Source: Paenibacillus zeisoli | GTDB taxonomy: Bacteria > Bacillota > Bacilli > Paenibacillales > Paenibacillaceae | Assembly (NCBI RefSeq): GCF_003994465.1 | Contig: NZ_RZNX01000001.1 | Location: 558,001-622,000 of the forward strand | Length of the DNA: 64,000 bases | Reading direction: 5' to 3' | Notes under the pieces: model-generated | Database searches by the model: none | Seen by the model: the letters and a program-made list of their open reading frames with translations, nothing else | Told to the model about the DNA's origin: nothing | In this document: piece by piece, positions 27,191-36,384 of the stretch | Position numbering within the stretch: the stretch's first letter is position 1 | Layout of the letters: the number at the start of each line of letters is the position of its first letter | Program-made: the position numbers and the translations under genes

Positions 27191-28258
27191 TTATTGGAAG
27201 TCTGCTTTTTGCTCTTCCAGATGCTTCGGTGTGGTTTCGAACATGCTATCAATCAAGCCGGCAACCGTCATTTTCTCTGTTTGTTCCGCTTTCTTGATCT
27301 GCTCGTTCACTTTTGCTTTAGCTTCTTCTTTCACACGAGCTGTGTCTTCATCAGTCCAAAGACCCTTCTTCTCCAAATATTTAGCAAGACGGGCAATCGG
27401 ATCTTTCTCATTCCATTGTCCTTCTTCTTCTTTGGTACGATATTTGGAAGCATCGTCAGAAAGGGAATGCGGGCGGAAACGGTAAGTAACGGCTTCGATC
27501 AATGTCGCACCTTCGCCATTACGGCCGCGTTCAGCAGCTTCTTGTACCGCTTTGATAACAGCAAGAACGTCCATTCCGTCTACTTTGACACCAGTGATCC
27601 CTGCTGCAACCGCTTTATGAGCTATAGACAGAGCAGCCGTTTGTTTGGAGAATGGAGTTGTGATAGCATAACCGTTATTTTGCACAAAGAAGATAACCGG
27701 CAGCTTGTATACTCCGGCATAGTTAAGTCCTTCATAGAAATCGCCTTCGGAAGAACCGCCGTCACCTGTATAAGTAATTACAACTTGCTTTTGCTTTCTG
27801 AGTTTGTAACCCATTGCAATACCCATGGCATGCAAAATTTGCGCACCGATGATGATTTGCGGCATAAGTACGTTAACACCTTGAGGAATTTCTCCGCCAT
27901 GCTGGTGTCCACGGGAGTACAGGAACGCTTGATACAAAGGAAGACCGTGCCATACGATTTGCGGCATATCACGGTAACCCGGACATACAAAATCTTCTTT
28001 CTCAAGTGCGAACTCACTGCCAACCATAGTAGCTTCTTGACCGGATACCGGAGCATAGAAACCAAGACGTCCTTGACGGCCCAAGTTCACAGCACGATCA
28101 TCCCAAGTACGGGTAAATACCATGCGATACATAATTTCTTTCAGTTGATCGTCGGTCAAATCAGGAAGTTTTTCTTTGTTTACGATTTCACCGTCCGGCG
28201 AGAGCACGGAAAGCGTATCAACTTCCTCGGTATATACTTCATAAGGAACCTTGCTCAT
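27191..28258 (-). CDS. pdhA: Pyruvate dehydrogenase E1 component, alpha subunit
   Basis: The 355-residue E1-alpha carries the thiamine pyrophosphate motif GDGGSSEGDFYEGLN...FFVQNN and the phosphorylation-loop region YRFRPHSLSDDASKY. It starts the pdhABCD operon, which converts pyruvate to acetyl-CoA. The ATG at 28258 has GAGGTGA ahead of it. An in-frame start eleven codons upstream lacks one. It overlaps nothing and has its own strong promoter. Confidence 0.97.
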   Translation of the reverse strand: MSKVPYEVYTEEVDTLSVLSPDGEIVNKEKLPDLTDDQLKEIMYRMVFTRTWDDRAVNLGRQGRLGFYAPVSGQEATMVGSEFALEKEDFVCPGYRDMPQIVWHGLPLYQAFLYSRGHQHGGEIPQGVNVLMPQIIIGAQILHAMGIAMGYKLRKQKQVVITYTGDGGSSEGDFYEGLNYAGVYKLPVIFFVQNNGYAITTPFSKQTAALSIAHKAVAAGITGVKVDGMDVLAVIKAVQEAAERGRNGEGATLIEAVTYRFRPHSLSDDASKYRTKEEEGQWNEKDPIARLAKYLEKKGLWTDEDTARVKEEAKAKVNEQIKKAEQTEKMTVAGLIDSMFETTPKHLEEQKADFQ

Positions 28259-28310
28259 TATCTTCACCTCGACAAAAAATTTGAATATCATGTTCCACTG
28301 TTATAGAATT

Positions 28311-28340
28311 ATTATACATCTGTTTCACCGATTAAGTCAA
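28311..28340 (-). promoter_or_regulatory. Promoter of the pdh operon
   Basis: TTGACT and a perfect TATAAT are spaced by 18 bases, about 53 bases upstream of the pdhA ATG. Farther upstream lies a direct repeat of TGTTATAC (about 28376-28412). Confidence 0.7.
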
Positions 28341-28513
28341 AGGATATACTTTAAAATGTGTTCTACTCTGTTTTTTGTATGTATAACAGAAGAACGATAA
28401 TTGTATAACACTTAGGGGAAAAACTCCCAATTTCAGGACATGTCTTCATCGGTAATCTTACCTGATTGCAGATTCAAAAGCAAAAAATTAACGGGCGGAG
28501 CGTGAACATTAGC

Positions 28514-29242
28514 ATGACAGATTCGCGTTATTTAAAACGAACTATAGTGAAAGAAGTCATTGACAGCAGCATCCTAAATGAGAAACGAAATCTGAGGATT
28601 TATTTGCCTCCCGGCTATAATGAGATTCTTAGCTACCCTGTGATTTACTGCCAGGACGGTGAAGAATTTTTCAATTATGGACGTATTGCGACCCTCGCCA
28701 ATCAGCTAATTCTTGATGAGGACATCGACCCTTTTATTGTCGTAGGGGTTGAGGTAGACACCAAGGTTCGTACGGCTGAATATGCTCCATTTGGACATCG
28801 TTTTGAGGCCTATACATCCTGTTTCACACAAGAGATCATTCCCTTTGTGGAACAGAATTATCCGGTAAGAAAAGAACGGAGCGAACGTATTCTAGCCGGG
28901 GATTCTTTGGGCGGTACAGTGTCGCTCCACTTAGCTATGAAAAACCCGGAGCTGTTTTCCAAAATAATCAGTTTGTCCGGGGCATTCTATATCCCCACCC
29001 AGGAATTTGTTGCTCAGGAGACTGATTTATCAGGACTATCCTTATACATGATTGTCGGTCTCCAAGAACGTGACTACCAGACCGATACAGGTATTTACGA
29101 TTTCGTAGAGCTTAACCGGAACACCAAGGCGCTGTTGGAAGCGCGAGGAGCAAAGGTTCATTATCTCGAGAAGGAAGGCAAGCACCTATGGGGCTTCTGG
29201 CAAAAGGAGCTGCCTGATGCCTTGATTCATTTCCTGAAATAA
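28514..29242 (+). CDS. Alpha/beta-hydrolase esterase (enterochelin esterase-like)
   Basis: The protein of about 242 residues has the putative-esterase fold of the Fes/esterase D type: LRIYLPPGYN, YPVIYCQDGEEFF, nucleophile Ser in ILAGDSLGGTVSLHLAM, an acid region in YMIVGLQERDYQTDTG and the C-terminal catalytic His in KEGKHLWGFWQ. It has no signal peptide, so it is cytoplasmic. Several in-frame starts exist. ATG 28514 is preferred because GGAG lies upstream at workable spacing and it begins just before the conserved region. The ester substrate is unknown. Confidence 0.85.
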   Translation: MTDSRYLKRTIVKEVIDSSILNEKRNLRIYLPPGYNEILSYPVIYCQDGEEFFNYGRIATLANQLILDEDIDPFIVVGVEVDTKVRTAEYAPFGHRFEAYTSCFTQEIIPFVEQNYPVRKERSERILAGDSLGGTVSLHLAMKNPELFSKIISLSGAFYIPTQEFVAQETDLSGLSLYMIVGLQERDYQTDTGIYDFVELNRNTKALLEARGAKVHYLEKEGKHLWGFWQKELPDALIHFLK

Positions 29243-29253
29243 CTCGTAATCAC

Positions 29254-29296
29254 ACAAAAGCGCCGGGTTCGATCACAGATCGATCCGGCGCTTTTG
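29254..29296 (+). terminator. Terminator after the esterase gene
   Basis: The 11-bp stem AAAAGCGCCGG/CCGGCGCTTTT has an inner GATCG-rich loop and is followed by T residues. It may also serve the convergent gene. Confidence 0.85.
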
Positions 29297-29332
29297 TAAT
29301 ACAGCCTATATATGATTAAAGCAAAAATTTAA

Positions 29333-29968
29333 TTATGAATCCAGAAATTGTGAATGTGGATGATTTTCTTTGAGTGAACGTCTTGGCAGCTTCCATTTAT
29401 AGAGCACGGATAGCATTCTAAAGATAACTACGACTACAAACAGAAATATTAATTCCCAGTTGTTCTTGGCCATACCTAAACCCACAGCAATACCAGCAAC
29501 CATTGCCCATACCGCATAGATCTCATCACGAAGAACAAGCGGCTTGCGGCCCGCCAATAAATCACGGATTATTCCCCCGCCTATACCGGTAAGAACGGCT
29601 GCTACAACTACAGCGCTAAGGGGATGCTTCATATTAGTAGCGTATAACGCTCCCTGAATGGCAAATGCAGAGAGACCAATTGCATCAAATAGAGCCTCCG
29701 TCTTTTTCCAGTGCTGAATCCATTTGAGCGGAAGCACAAAAGCTACAAGTACAGACAAATTCGCAAGAATAATCAAGTCTCCCTGGGTCCAAAGTGTAGT
29801 CACCGGCACGCCAATGAGCACATTACGGATGATCCCCCCGCCAAAAGCTGTCACGAGGCCAAGCACCAGCACCCCTAGGATATCATACTCTTCTTCCATC
29901 GCTACAAAAGCTCCTGACATGGCGAAAGCAATTGTACCAATAATGCTGAAAATATCAAATATATGCAT
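29333..29968 (-). CDS. TRIC-type (UPF0126/YadS-like) cation channel protein
   Basis: The 211-residue protein has about seven membrane segments arranged as two repeats, each with the signature GGGIIR (AFGGGIIRNVLIG and GIGGGIIRDLLAG). Bacterial members of this family form trimeric cation channels in the plasma membrane. Some were earlier described as glycine-family transporters, so the physiological substrate is open. It is a single gene, divergent from thiN. Confidence 0.88.
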   Translation of the reverse strand: MHIFDIFSIIGTIAFAMSGAFVAMEEEYDILGVLVLGLVTAFGGGIIRNVLIGVPVTTLWTQGDLIILANLSVLVAFVLPLKWIQHWKKTEALFDAIGLSAFAIQGALYATNMKHPLSAVVVAAVLTGIGGGIIRDLLAGRKPLVLRDEIYAVWAMVAGIAVGLGMAKNNWELIFLFVVVVIFRMLSVLYKWKLPRRSLKENHPHSQFLDS

Positions 29969-30034
29969 TTCTCTTATGCCCCTACTCTCTCTGCTCTTTA
30001 GACGACCTATATATTGTAATCCTGACCTCCAAAA

Positions 30035-30063
30035 TTGTGCAAGACATAAAGTTGTCCTATACT
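30035..30063 (+). promoter_or_regulatory. Possible promoter of thiN
   Basis: TATACT lies 17 bases after a weak TTGTGC, about 35 bases upstream of the thiN start. Confidence 0.4.
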
Positions 30064-30094
30064 GATTATAGTAATCATGTCAGGGGTAGAAAGG

Positions 30095-30745
30095 ATGAAG
30101 ACAATGCCTCCAAGACGGGTTTTGATTTTTACAGGCGGCAATATTAAGAAGGACAGTATTCATGAGATACAAGAAGATGACTTCATTATAGGGGCAGATA
30201 AAGGTGCCCTGTTTCTCGTCGATAATGGGATTCAGCCTGATATCGCTGCAGGAGATTTTGATTCAGTAACTGAGGACGAGCTTGAACGGATCAGGAAATC
30301 CAGCCGTAAGTTGTTTACATGCGATCCAGTGGATAAGAACCTTACAGATACCGAGCTTGCTTTTGAAATGGCCCTCGATCAGCGGCCTGAAGAGGTTGTT
30401 ATGATTGGAGCGATAGGTTCAAGGCTCGATCATTCTCTCGCTAATATTCAGATGATGTTAAGAGGACTTCAGCATAAAGTGGTTAGTTCCATTCTGGATG
30501 AACATAACTATATCTCGCTTACGGGTTCCTCTTTAAAAGTTAAAGACCGCGGATTTACCTACGTCTCCCTCCTCCCTCTCACGCCCGAAGTAACCGGGAT
30601 TACCTTGAACGGGTTTATGTATCCGCTGCAGGATGCTACGATTCAGATGGGCCAATCTCTTGGCATTAGCAATCGATTAACGGGTCATGAAGGAACGATC
30701 CAGATTGAAAGCGGCCTGCTGCTCGTAATTCAGAGCAAAGATTAA
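30095..30745 (+). CDS. thiN: Thiamine pyrophosphokinase
   Basis: The protein of about 216 residues converts thiamine to thiamine pyrophosphate with ATP. It has the family motifs IGADKGALFLVDNGIQPD, AAGDFDSV, the PVDKNLTDTELA loop and IGAIGSRLDHSLANIQMM. The start could be ATG 30095 or ATG 30104 (AAAGGA eight bases upstream). The codon at 30077 lacks a binding site. It supplies the cofactor of PdhA/PdhB and acts after the thiazole branch encoded at 32-36 kb. Confidence 0.93.
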   Translation: MKTMPPRRVLIFTGGNIKKDSIHEIQEDDFIIGADKGALFLVDNGIQPDIAAGDFDSVTEDELERIRKSSRKLFTCDPVDKNLTDTELAFEMALDQRPEEVVMIGAIGSRLDHSLANIQMMLRGLQHKVVSSILDEHNYISLTGSSLKVKDRGFTYVSLLPLTPEVTGITLNGFMYPLQDATIQMGQSLGISNRLTGHEGTIQIESGLLLVIQSKD

Positions 30746-30806
30746 GATGTTTTTCCGGTAACAAAATTGTCATAACGTAAGAACTCTGTTTCAGATTTAA
30801 ATACCG

Positions 30807-30838
30807 ATAAACCCTTGTGTATCAAGGGTTTATTTTTG
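30807..30838 (+). terminator. Terminator of thiN
   Basis: The stem ATAAACCCTTG/CAAGGGTTTAT is followed by TTTTTG. Confidence 0.88.
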
Positions 30839-31028
30839 TTATTTTCTCTAGATTTGACTTTGAATGCGCTATTTTAGTTAAACTTTTTGTAACTTTAATG
30901 ATATTTTAATAATCGCCTTCAAAGCCCTGCCTGGCATGAGTTTGTTGGCACCTATCCATAATCTAGTAGCTTAATAACCTGATATAGTAGAGCCATGCCC
31001 AACAAGAAAAGAAATTTGGAGGTACTAC

Positions 31029-31553
31029 ATGAGAAACCATAACAAACTATTCCAAAAAGTATTGACTCTAGGGGTGTGTGCCACAATCACATTCTCAGGA
31101 TTCTTTGCAGCAGGTGCTACTTCAGTTAACGCAGCATCTTCAACTATTAACGCTCAAGCTACAGCAACATCGAAAGCCCAAAAGGTAATTAACCTAGGAA
31201 AAAAATTCATGGGCGTTCCATATAAGTTTGGCGCAGCAACCAATACAACTCGTAACTTCGACTGCTCTACTTTCACGAAATATGTATTTAAGTCTGTTGG
31301 CGTTAAATTGCCTCGTACGTCAGCTCAGCAATCCAAAGTAGGTAAATTTGTATCCCGTTCTAACTTGAAGGCTGGGGATCTGGTCTTCTTCTCAAGCGGA
31401 AGCCGTGCCAACGGAAAGAACGTAACTCACGTTGCCATATATATTGGCGGAGGGAAGCTTCTTCATACCTATGGCAAACCAGGCGTAACCATTTCCAACC
31501 TGAACAAAGGGAATTGGGACCGAACTTATCTGAAAGCACGCCGCGTGATCTAA
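31029..31553 (+). CDS. Secreted NlpC/P60 family peptidoglycan endopeptidase
   Basis: The 174-residue protein has a signal peptide (about 1-36, ending near VNAASS) and a single NlpC/P60 domain with the catalytic Cys in FDCSTFTKYVFKSVG, the catalytic His in VTHVAIYIGGGK and a third polar residue in LLHTYGKPG. Such enzymes cut the D-Glu to diamino-acid bond in stem peptides. It has no SH3 or LysM targeting domain, so it is a minimal secreted form. TTTGGAGG precedes the ATG. The upstream 200 bases are AT-rich and may be under wall-stress control, which I could not prove. Confidence 0.92.
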   Translation: MRNHNKLFQKVLTLGVCATITFSGFFAAGATSVNAASSTINAQATATSKAQKVINLGKKFMGVPYKFGAATNTTRNFDCSTFTKYVFKSVGVKLPRTSAQQSKVGKFVSRSNLKAGDLVFFSSGSRANGKNVTHVAIYIGGGKLLHTYGKPGVTISNLNKGNWDRTYLKARRVI

Positions 31554-31563
31554 CACACCTAAT

Positions 31564-31595
31564 CAAGCCGATGTCTATTGACATCGGCTTTTTTA
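31564..31595 (+). terminator. Terminator of the NlpC/P60 gene
   Basis: The stem AAGCCGATGTC/GACATCGGCTT with loop TATT is followed by TTTT. Confidence 0.9.
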
Positions 31596-32258
31596 ATGGA
31601 TAATATAGCCGGTGCCTCTTACGGTATGAATGATTTTACGGGAATGCCCCCGGTCAATCTTGCTTCTCAAATGGCGAATATAGACATCCACCACATTCGT
31701 ATCTACCCGAAAATCGTATCCCCATACTTCCTGAAGCAGTTCTTCACGGCTGCATACCTGGTTCACCCGGCGAAGCATAAAGCACAAGAGATCATATTCC
31801 TTGGGTGTTAGCTTAATCAGCTGTTCTCCTCGGTACACCTTTCTGCTTTTCAATTGCACCTGAACATCCGCAAACGACAACAACATTTCAGCGCCAGCTC
31901 TTGCTCCATAGAACAATTCAAGCAGCTTATGAATCCGAGCCACTAGCTCCACAGGTGGCCCTTTCATATCAACATAATCATGGGCACCTTCTTGAAAGGC
32001 TTGTACTAGCTCCTGGGTAGAGGATTCAGGAGAAAGGACAATAACAGGACATTTCATCGCGGGAGAACCATCCTTCATCGCTTTAAGGAATTCGAGAAGA
32101 CCCATATTCTTCAAAAGAGTGCTTATCAGCAATAGGTAAGGAACTTGATTACGAACAATTTGAAGTCCTTCCTCCGTACTCTCGATCTTTTCGATGCCAA
32201 ATCCTGCATCAATCAATGCCTCCGAAAGCACTTGATCAGCTCCATTCAAATTACCCAC
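31593..32258 (-). CDS. Orphan OmpR-family response regulator with degenerate receiver
   Basis: The C-terminal winged helix is intact (LTPKEYDLLCFMLRRVNQVCSREELL; VDVYIRHLRSKIDRG; RGTGYIIH). The receiver-like N-terminus has lost the phosphoacceptor: the expected L-L-D position reads LLIST in PYLLLISTLLKNMGLLEFLK, and the N-terminal acidic pair is also missing. It is therefore probably not controlled by phosphorylation. No kinase is adjacent. GTG 32258 is the first usual start codon in frame, but the frame stays open to about 32303 and AAGGAGG sits at 32292-32298. A start at ACG 32285 would add TVPDRTLWI and restore the first receiver strand. Confidence 0.85.
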   Translation of the reverse strand: MGNLNGADQVLSEALIDAGFGIEKIESTEEGLQIVRNQVPYLLLISTLLKNMGLLEFLKAMKDGSPAMKCPVIVLSPESSTQELVQAFQEGAHDYVDMKGPPVELVARIHKLLELFYGARAGAEMLLSFADVQVQLKSRKVYRGEQLIKLTPKEYDLLCFMLRRVNQVCSREELLQEVWGYDFRVDTNVVDVYIRHLRSKIDRGHSRKIIHTVRGTGYIIH

Positions 32259-32338
32259 AATCCATAACGTTCTATCAGGAACCGTCTTCGACCTCCTTCT
32301 TGATCAGGCCATTTGTAGGACTTATTTTCTCACAATAC

Positions 32339-32372
32339 AAAAAATCCATACTGCCAAATGGCAATATGGATC
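32339..32372 (-). terminator. Terminator of the thi operon
   Basis: On the minus strand the stem ATCCATATTGCC/GGCAGTATGGAT with loop ATTT is followed by TTTTTT, shortly after the thiF stop. Confidence 0.85.
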
Positions 32373-32404
32373 TCTAAATTTCCTAAATTTATTAATCAGA
32401 AGTC

Positions 32405-33436
32405 TTAACCGAAATAGCGGTGGTAAATACGCTTGGCCTCAGTAATATCCTTGGTACCATGAATCATGGCACGACCATCCTTAAATATAACCATCCTTTT
32501 ATCATGAAGTTTGATCGATACGAGAAAAGGATTGCTTTCAACTGGTCCCTCATTAAGCTGACTAAGTGAATTTGCAACCTGAGTAAGATTGACATCTCTT
32601 CTTACAGAGGGGCGAATCTGAACCGTATCCCGGCCGCATAGCACTTCAGTCTTTTGCAGATTGGCTGCCGATAGGAACGGATAGGTTCTGTCAGGCCCGC
32701 AAGAGTGGCAGTCGTGCTTGATCGCACTCCCAACCTTGATAGATGCTTGCTCGTTGCGCCACAGATCAAAAGAGAGCAAGGTTCCTCGCAGCGCCTGTTT
32801 GTTCCCCGTCAACAGCTTCATAGCTTCGGTCGTTTGATGGGCCACAACGGTCTGAACTGCCGGAGGAATTATGCCAGCGGTATCGCAGGTATCCCCACCA
32901 AGGGGGATGGACCCCAGCAGACAATTAAGACAGGGGGTCTCACCGGGAACTATAGTATAGGTAATCCCATAACTGCCCACGCATCCTCCATAAATCCAGG
33001 GAATTCCATGCTTTTGGGCAATATCATTAATTAACAATCGCGTATCGAAGTTGTCCGTTGCATCCAGGATCAGTTGTATACCCGGCAGCAAATCTTCAAT
33101 TTCTTGTAAAGTAACGTCAATGACATGCGCATCGATCTTGATGCTTGAGTTAATCTCCTTCAACCTTCTGTGAGCTGCAACAGCTTTGGGGAGGCGCTCT
33201 CGTGCGTCGGACTCCGAGAAAAGCTGCTGACGCTGCAGATTGCTCCATTCCACATAATCTCTGTCTGCAATACGAACGTGCCCAACTCCTGCACGAACCA
33301 TCGTCTCCGCTATTCCCGTGCCAAGCGCACCTGCACCAATAATCAGGATACTGCTGTCCGCCAGTCTCTTCTGGCCTTCAAGACCAATCGGCGTGAAACG
33401 TTCCTGTCTGGAATAACGGTCTTCCCCATCATTCAT
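32405..33436 (-). CDS. thiF: ThiF/MoeB-type adenylyltransferase
   Basis: The 343-residue E1-like enzyme adenylates the C-terminal Gly of ThiS. It shows the nucleotide loop [21 protein letters not shown], the NLQRQQLF motif, [25 protein letters not shown] and a zinc pair in PCLNCLLGS with CHSCG nearer the C-terminus. MoeB is a close paralogue, and the call rests on overlap (ATGA) with thiG and on operon context. There is no rhodanese domain. It is the last gene of the operon. Confidence 0.92.
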   Translation of the reverse strand: MNDGEDRYSRQERFTPIGLEGQKRLADSSILIIGAGALGTGIAETMVRAGVGHVRIADRDYVEWSNLQRQQLFSESDARERLPKAVAAHRRLKEINSSIKIDAHVIDVTLQEIEDLLPGIQLILDATDNFDTRLLINDIAQKHGIPWIYGGCVGSYGITYTIVPGETPCLNCLLGSIPLGGDTCDTAGIIPPAVQTVVAHQTTEAMKLLTGNKQALRGTLLSFDLWRNEQASIKVGSAIKHDCHSCGPDRTYPFLSAANLQKTEVLCGRDTVQIRPSVRRDVNLTQVANSLSQLNEGPVESNPFLVSIKLHDKRMVIFKDGRAMIHGTKDITEAKRIYHRYFG

Positions 33437-34200
33437 TTCGTGATCATCCCTTCCTGCGGACTGCTTGCCGCAGCATAACGTTTAACCGGGATCCTCCCTG
33501 CTTCATATCCTAAGCGTCCTGCTTGAACTGCAAGCTTCATAGCTTCAGCCATTTTCACAGGATCATTTGCTCCTGAGACGGCTGAGTTCAACAGTACACC
33601 ATCTGCTCCTAGCTCCATGGCAAAAGCTGCATCTTTCGGAGAACCAATTCCCGCATCCACAATTACAGGAACCTCCGCCTGTTCAATAATGATCTCCAAA
33701 TTGAATGGATTGATGATTCCTCGGCCTGTTCCTATAGGGGAAGCGCCAGGCATTACAGCATGTACGCCCAGCTTCTGAAGCCTCTTGGCCAGAATCACAT
33801 CATCCGAGATGTAAGGAAGAACAATGAAGCCCTCCTCAAGCAAAATTTCACAAGCCTTCCAGGTTTCGAGCGGATCAGGTAGAAGCGTATGGGGATCGCC
33901 GATCACCTCTACTTTGATCATATCACAAAGGCCAGAAGCTTTCGCTAATCTGGCTATGCGAACGGCTTCCTCAGCATTAACAGCTCCGGCAGTATTAGGA
34001 AGCAAAGTGTATCTTTTCAGGTCTAGACGCTCAAGGAAATTCTCCTCACGTGGGTTGGACAAATTCAAACGACGAACAGCAAATGTTAGAATCTCCGTTT
34101 CGGAAACCTCAACTGCCCGACTTTGAATGTCTAAATCCGAGAATTTGCCTGTTCCAAGCAATAAGCGTGAATGAAATTGTTGTGATCCAATTGTTAACAT
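33433..34200 (-). CDS. thiG: Thiazole synthase
   Basis: The 255-residue TIM barrel condenses deoxyxylulose phosphate, glycine imine (from ThiO) and ThiS-thiocarboxylate into the thiazole of thiamine. It has [29 protein letters not shown], the Schiff-base Lys in [22 protein letters not shown] and [18 protein letters not shown]. It overlaps thiF by four bases and follows thiS by a four-base gap. Confidence 0.96.
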   Translation of the reverse strand: MLTIGSQQFHSRLLLGTGKFSDLDIQSRAVEVSETEILTFAVRRLNLSNPREENFLERLDLKRYTLLPNTAGAVNAEEAVRIARLAKASGLCDMIKVEVIGDPHTLLPDPLETWKACEILLEEGFIVLPYISDDVILAKRLQKLGVHAVMPGASPIGTGRGIINPFNLEIIIEQAEVPVIVDAGIGSPKDAAFAMELGADGVLLNSAVSGANDPVKMAEAMKLAVQAGRLGYEAGRIPVKRYAAASSPQEGMITK

Positions 34201-34204
34201 GTTC

Positions 34205-34411
34205 TTAACCGCCTCCTACAAAATGTACAATCTCTATCGTATCGCCATCTTTTACCGGTGTTGCCGCATGTTGTTCCTTTAGCAGAATCTCCTGATTTCT
34301 CTCAACGACCACAGTCTTGACACCCAAGTCTAGACTATGAAGGAGATCCTCAACCGTTGTAATCGCCTTCTCATCCAGATCCATGAACTGTCCATTGATT
34401 CTCAGCTTCAT
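34205..34411 (-). CDS. thiS: Sulfur carrier protein ThiS
   Basis: The 68-residue beta-grasp protein ends in HFVGGG, the Gly-Gly tail that ThiF adenylates and that carries sulfur to ThiG. Its ATG overlaps the thiO stop (ATGA). Confidence 0.95.
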   Translation of the reverse strand: MKLRINGQFMDLDEKAITTVEDLLHSLDLGVKTVVVERNQEILLKEQHAATPVKDGDTIEIVHFVGGG

Positions 34412-35538
34412 CGAAGAAGTCCCCCTTCAAGCTGATTCTGGAATCGGTCTGGACGGAAGGGAGCCAGATTAATCCCCGGAGTGACGATGCCATCCATCTC
34501 GTCTGAGAGAATGCGGGCAGTAATAGCGCTTAGAAGAATACCATTGCGATAATGACCGGCTGCTGCATAGAGGCCGCGCACATCTGAGAACTCACCCAGG
34601 TATGGAAGTCCATCCGGGGACTTCGGGCGATGCCCTGACCAGGCTCTCACAAAGTGAGCATTGCTGATCTCAGGAATCATTTCTGCCGCTTCGCTAAGCA
34701 GTCTTGTCACACTTCCGGCAGCTACGCCATTTGAACTGTCACCAGGGAAGCTCGTAGCACCTATCCACAGCTTGTTGCCTGGTTTTGGCACAATATAAAT
34801 AGATTTCGCGTACAGGGTAGTACGTAATAGAGGAGTGTCGCTTCGTACCTCGACAATTTCTCCTTTTACCGGCTCGAGTGGAAGTGATATTCCTAGAGGC
34901 TGCAAGAGCTGCTCCATTCGCCATCCTCCTGCAAGCACAATTTGGTCACATGGAAGAAACCCTCTTGAAGTTACCACCCCTTGGACCTGATTCTCTTGAA
35001 CTTGTATACTTGTTGCTTCAGTCTGATGGAGTAAAACAGCACCTTTGGCCTGTGCACTGTACGCTAGTGCCTGGGTCAGTTTGGAGGGTATTACCTGAAT
35101 TTCTTCTGAGCGGTAAATGGCACCTGCTAGTCCATGACGGAGTGCTGGCTCACTGGTTGATAGTCTCTCTGGTGTCCACCATTCACCTGTACCTCCAGCA
35201 AGTATCCTCGCCTGAAGTTCTTCGGCTTCCCGATTATCCCTAGCAGGGGTCAGAAATCCTTGCTCATTCAGTCCTGCGTCAATACCACTTGTCTGCCTTA
35301 GTTCACGAATAATTGCAGGAAAGGCATCCCTGCTCATTCTGGCCATAGTTTGAAGCTCTGGATGATCAAAATGCTCGCAATCCGCCGCAAGCATTCCTGC
35401 CGCAGCGCCTGATGCCCCTGAAGCAAGATCGGTCTGTTCAACTATCGTAACCTTCCGGCCTCTCTTGGTTAACTGGTAACCAAGGAAGCTTCCGATAATT
35501 CCGCCTCCAATAATAACGACTTCTCGTTGACTACCCAA
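34408..35538 (-). CDS. thiO: Glycine oxidase ThiO
   Basis: The 376-residue FAD enzyme (DAO family) oxidises glycine to the imine used by ThiG. It has the FAD motif VVIIGGGIIGSFLGYQLTKRG, GASGAAAGMLA and a C-terminal WSGHRPKSPDGLPYLG and GHYRNGILLS. Use of ThiO rather than ThiH fits an aerobic Bacillota. It lies seven bases after tenI and overlaps thiS. Confidence 0.95.
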   Translation of the reverse strand: MGSQREVVIIGGGIIGSFLGYQLTKRGRKVTIVEQTDLASGASGAAAGMLAADCEHFDHPELQTMARMSRDAFPAIIRELRQTSGIDAGLNEQGFLTPARDNREAEELQARILAGGTGEWWTPERLSTSEPALRHGLAGAIYRSEEIQVIPSKLTQALAYSAQAKGAVLLHQTEATSIQVQENQVQGVVTSRGFLPCDQIVLAGGWRMEQLLQPLGISLPLEPVKGEIVEVRSDTPLLRTTLYAKSIYIVPKPGNKLWIGATSFPGDSSNGVAAGSVTRLLSEAAEMIPEISNAHFVRAWSGHRPKSPDGLPYLGEFSDVRGLYAAAGHYRNGILLSAITARILSDEMDGIVTPGINLAPFRPDRFQNQLEGGLLR

Positions 35539-35544
35539 AAATAC

Positions 35545-36207
35545 TCACTCTCCCTCTTGATACTTCGCTGTCACTTCCCATGAAGCTTTCGCTGCAGCCT
35601 CATTCAGTGCATTCCGATACTCGCTTGCAGCGAAAGCTGGGTCTTCTGCATTCATAATTCCTGACATGATCGCGATCCCTGAAGCACCTGCCTGAATAAC
35701 CTCCTTAACACGCTGGGGTGTAATGCCGCCTATCGCAATAACTGGGATTGGGGATAGGGTACAATTTAAGGTAAGCTCAGGTATCCCTCGGCCAGGAAGT
35801 CCTGCTTTGGAGTTGGTTGAGTATACATGTCCGTAAAGGCAGTAATCGGCTTTATTCGAACAAGCGGCTGAAATCTCCTCAGAATTGTGAACCGAGCGGC
35901 CAATTCTAAGTTTACCTTCACTCAGAGCTTTTGCTTGCAGAGGGCTGAGGCTCTCTGCGCCTAACTGCACACCACCTAGGAAATAAGCCATGGCAATATC
36001 TACCCGGTCGTTAACGTACAACTTAGAATTAGGTATTCCTTGTTCCAGCAGCTGTTCCACAGCGGATGATAACTTTCGTGCACTCCAGAGCCGTTCTCTG
36101 AGATGAAATGCGTCTATGTAGGGATGGATTGCTTCTGCAATGGACACCAGCTTATCCTGATCCGTTTGTCCATTTGAGATGACGTGGATTTCATAGGAAG
36201 AGCTCAT
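35545..36207 (-). CDS. tenI: TenI-like thiazole tautomerase (ThiE fold)
   Basis: The 220-residue TIM barrel has the ThiE/TenI pattern: HLRERLWSARKL, YVNDRVDIAMAYFLGGVQLGAE, IGRSVHNSEE, YGHVYSTNSKAGLPGRGI and IAIGGITPQRVKEVIQAGASGIAIMSGI. The placement ahead of thiO matches tenI of Bacillus, where the protein aromatises the thiazole. A thiamine-phosphate synthase activity is less likely but not excluded. ATG 36207 is preferred to the TTG at 36228, because only the former has a GGAG-like site. Expression follows the TPP riboswitch. Confidence 0.87.
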   Translation of the reverse strand: MSSSYEIHVISNGQTDQDKLVSIAEAIHPYIDAFHLRERLWSARKLSSAVEQLLEQGIPNSKLYVNDRVDIAMAYFLGGVQLGAESLSPLQAKALSEGKLRIGRSVHNSEEISAACSNKADYCLYGHVYSTNSKAGLPGRGIPELTLNCTLSPIPVIAIGGITPQRVKEVIQAGASGIAIMSGIMNAEDPAFAASEYRNALNEAAAKASWEVTAKYQEGE

Positions 36208-36260
36208 TAAACTCCATCTTCCTTTCAAGTGCTATGTAGTAAAAGTGGTAAATCACATGC

Positions 36261-36288
36261 AAAAAAGCCGCTCTCATAGAGAGCGGCA
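36261..36288 (-). terminator. Riboswitch-controlled terminator ahead of tenI
   Basis: On the minus strand the stem GCCGCTCTC/GAGAGCGGC with loop TAT is followed by TTTTTT. It sits between the TPP aptamer and the first gene, so it is the likely expression platform. Confidence 0.9.
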
Positions 36289-36384
36289 GCACGTTCATAT
36301 CAAAGCGAAAGCTCTGATCACGGTCAAATTCAACAGGGCTAATTACAAGCTTCCCCTATCTTGAATTGTGGTTGTGTCATTCAC

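Noticed and set aside
27098-28306. A 402-residue open frame on the plus strand opposite pdhA
   Set aside because: It is the complement of a highly conserved E1-alpha gene, has no ribosome site and its composition (many Phe, Arg, Ser) is typical of antisense frames.
30888-30905. A WalR-like half site TGTAAC ahead of the NlpC/P60 gene
   Set aside because: Only one half matches the TGTWAH-N5-TGTWAH pattern, too weak to annotate.
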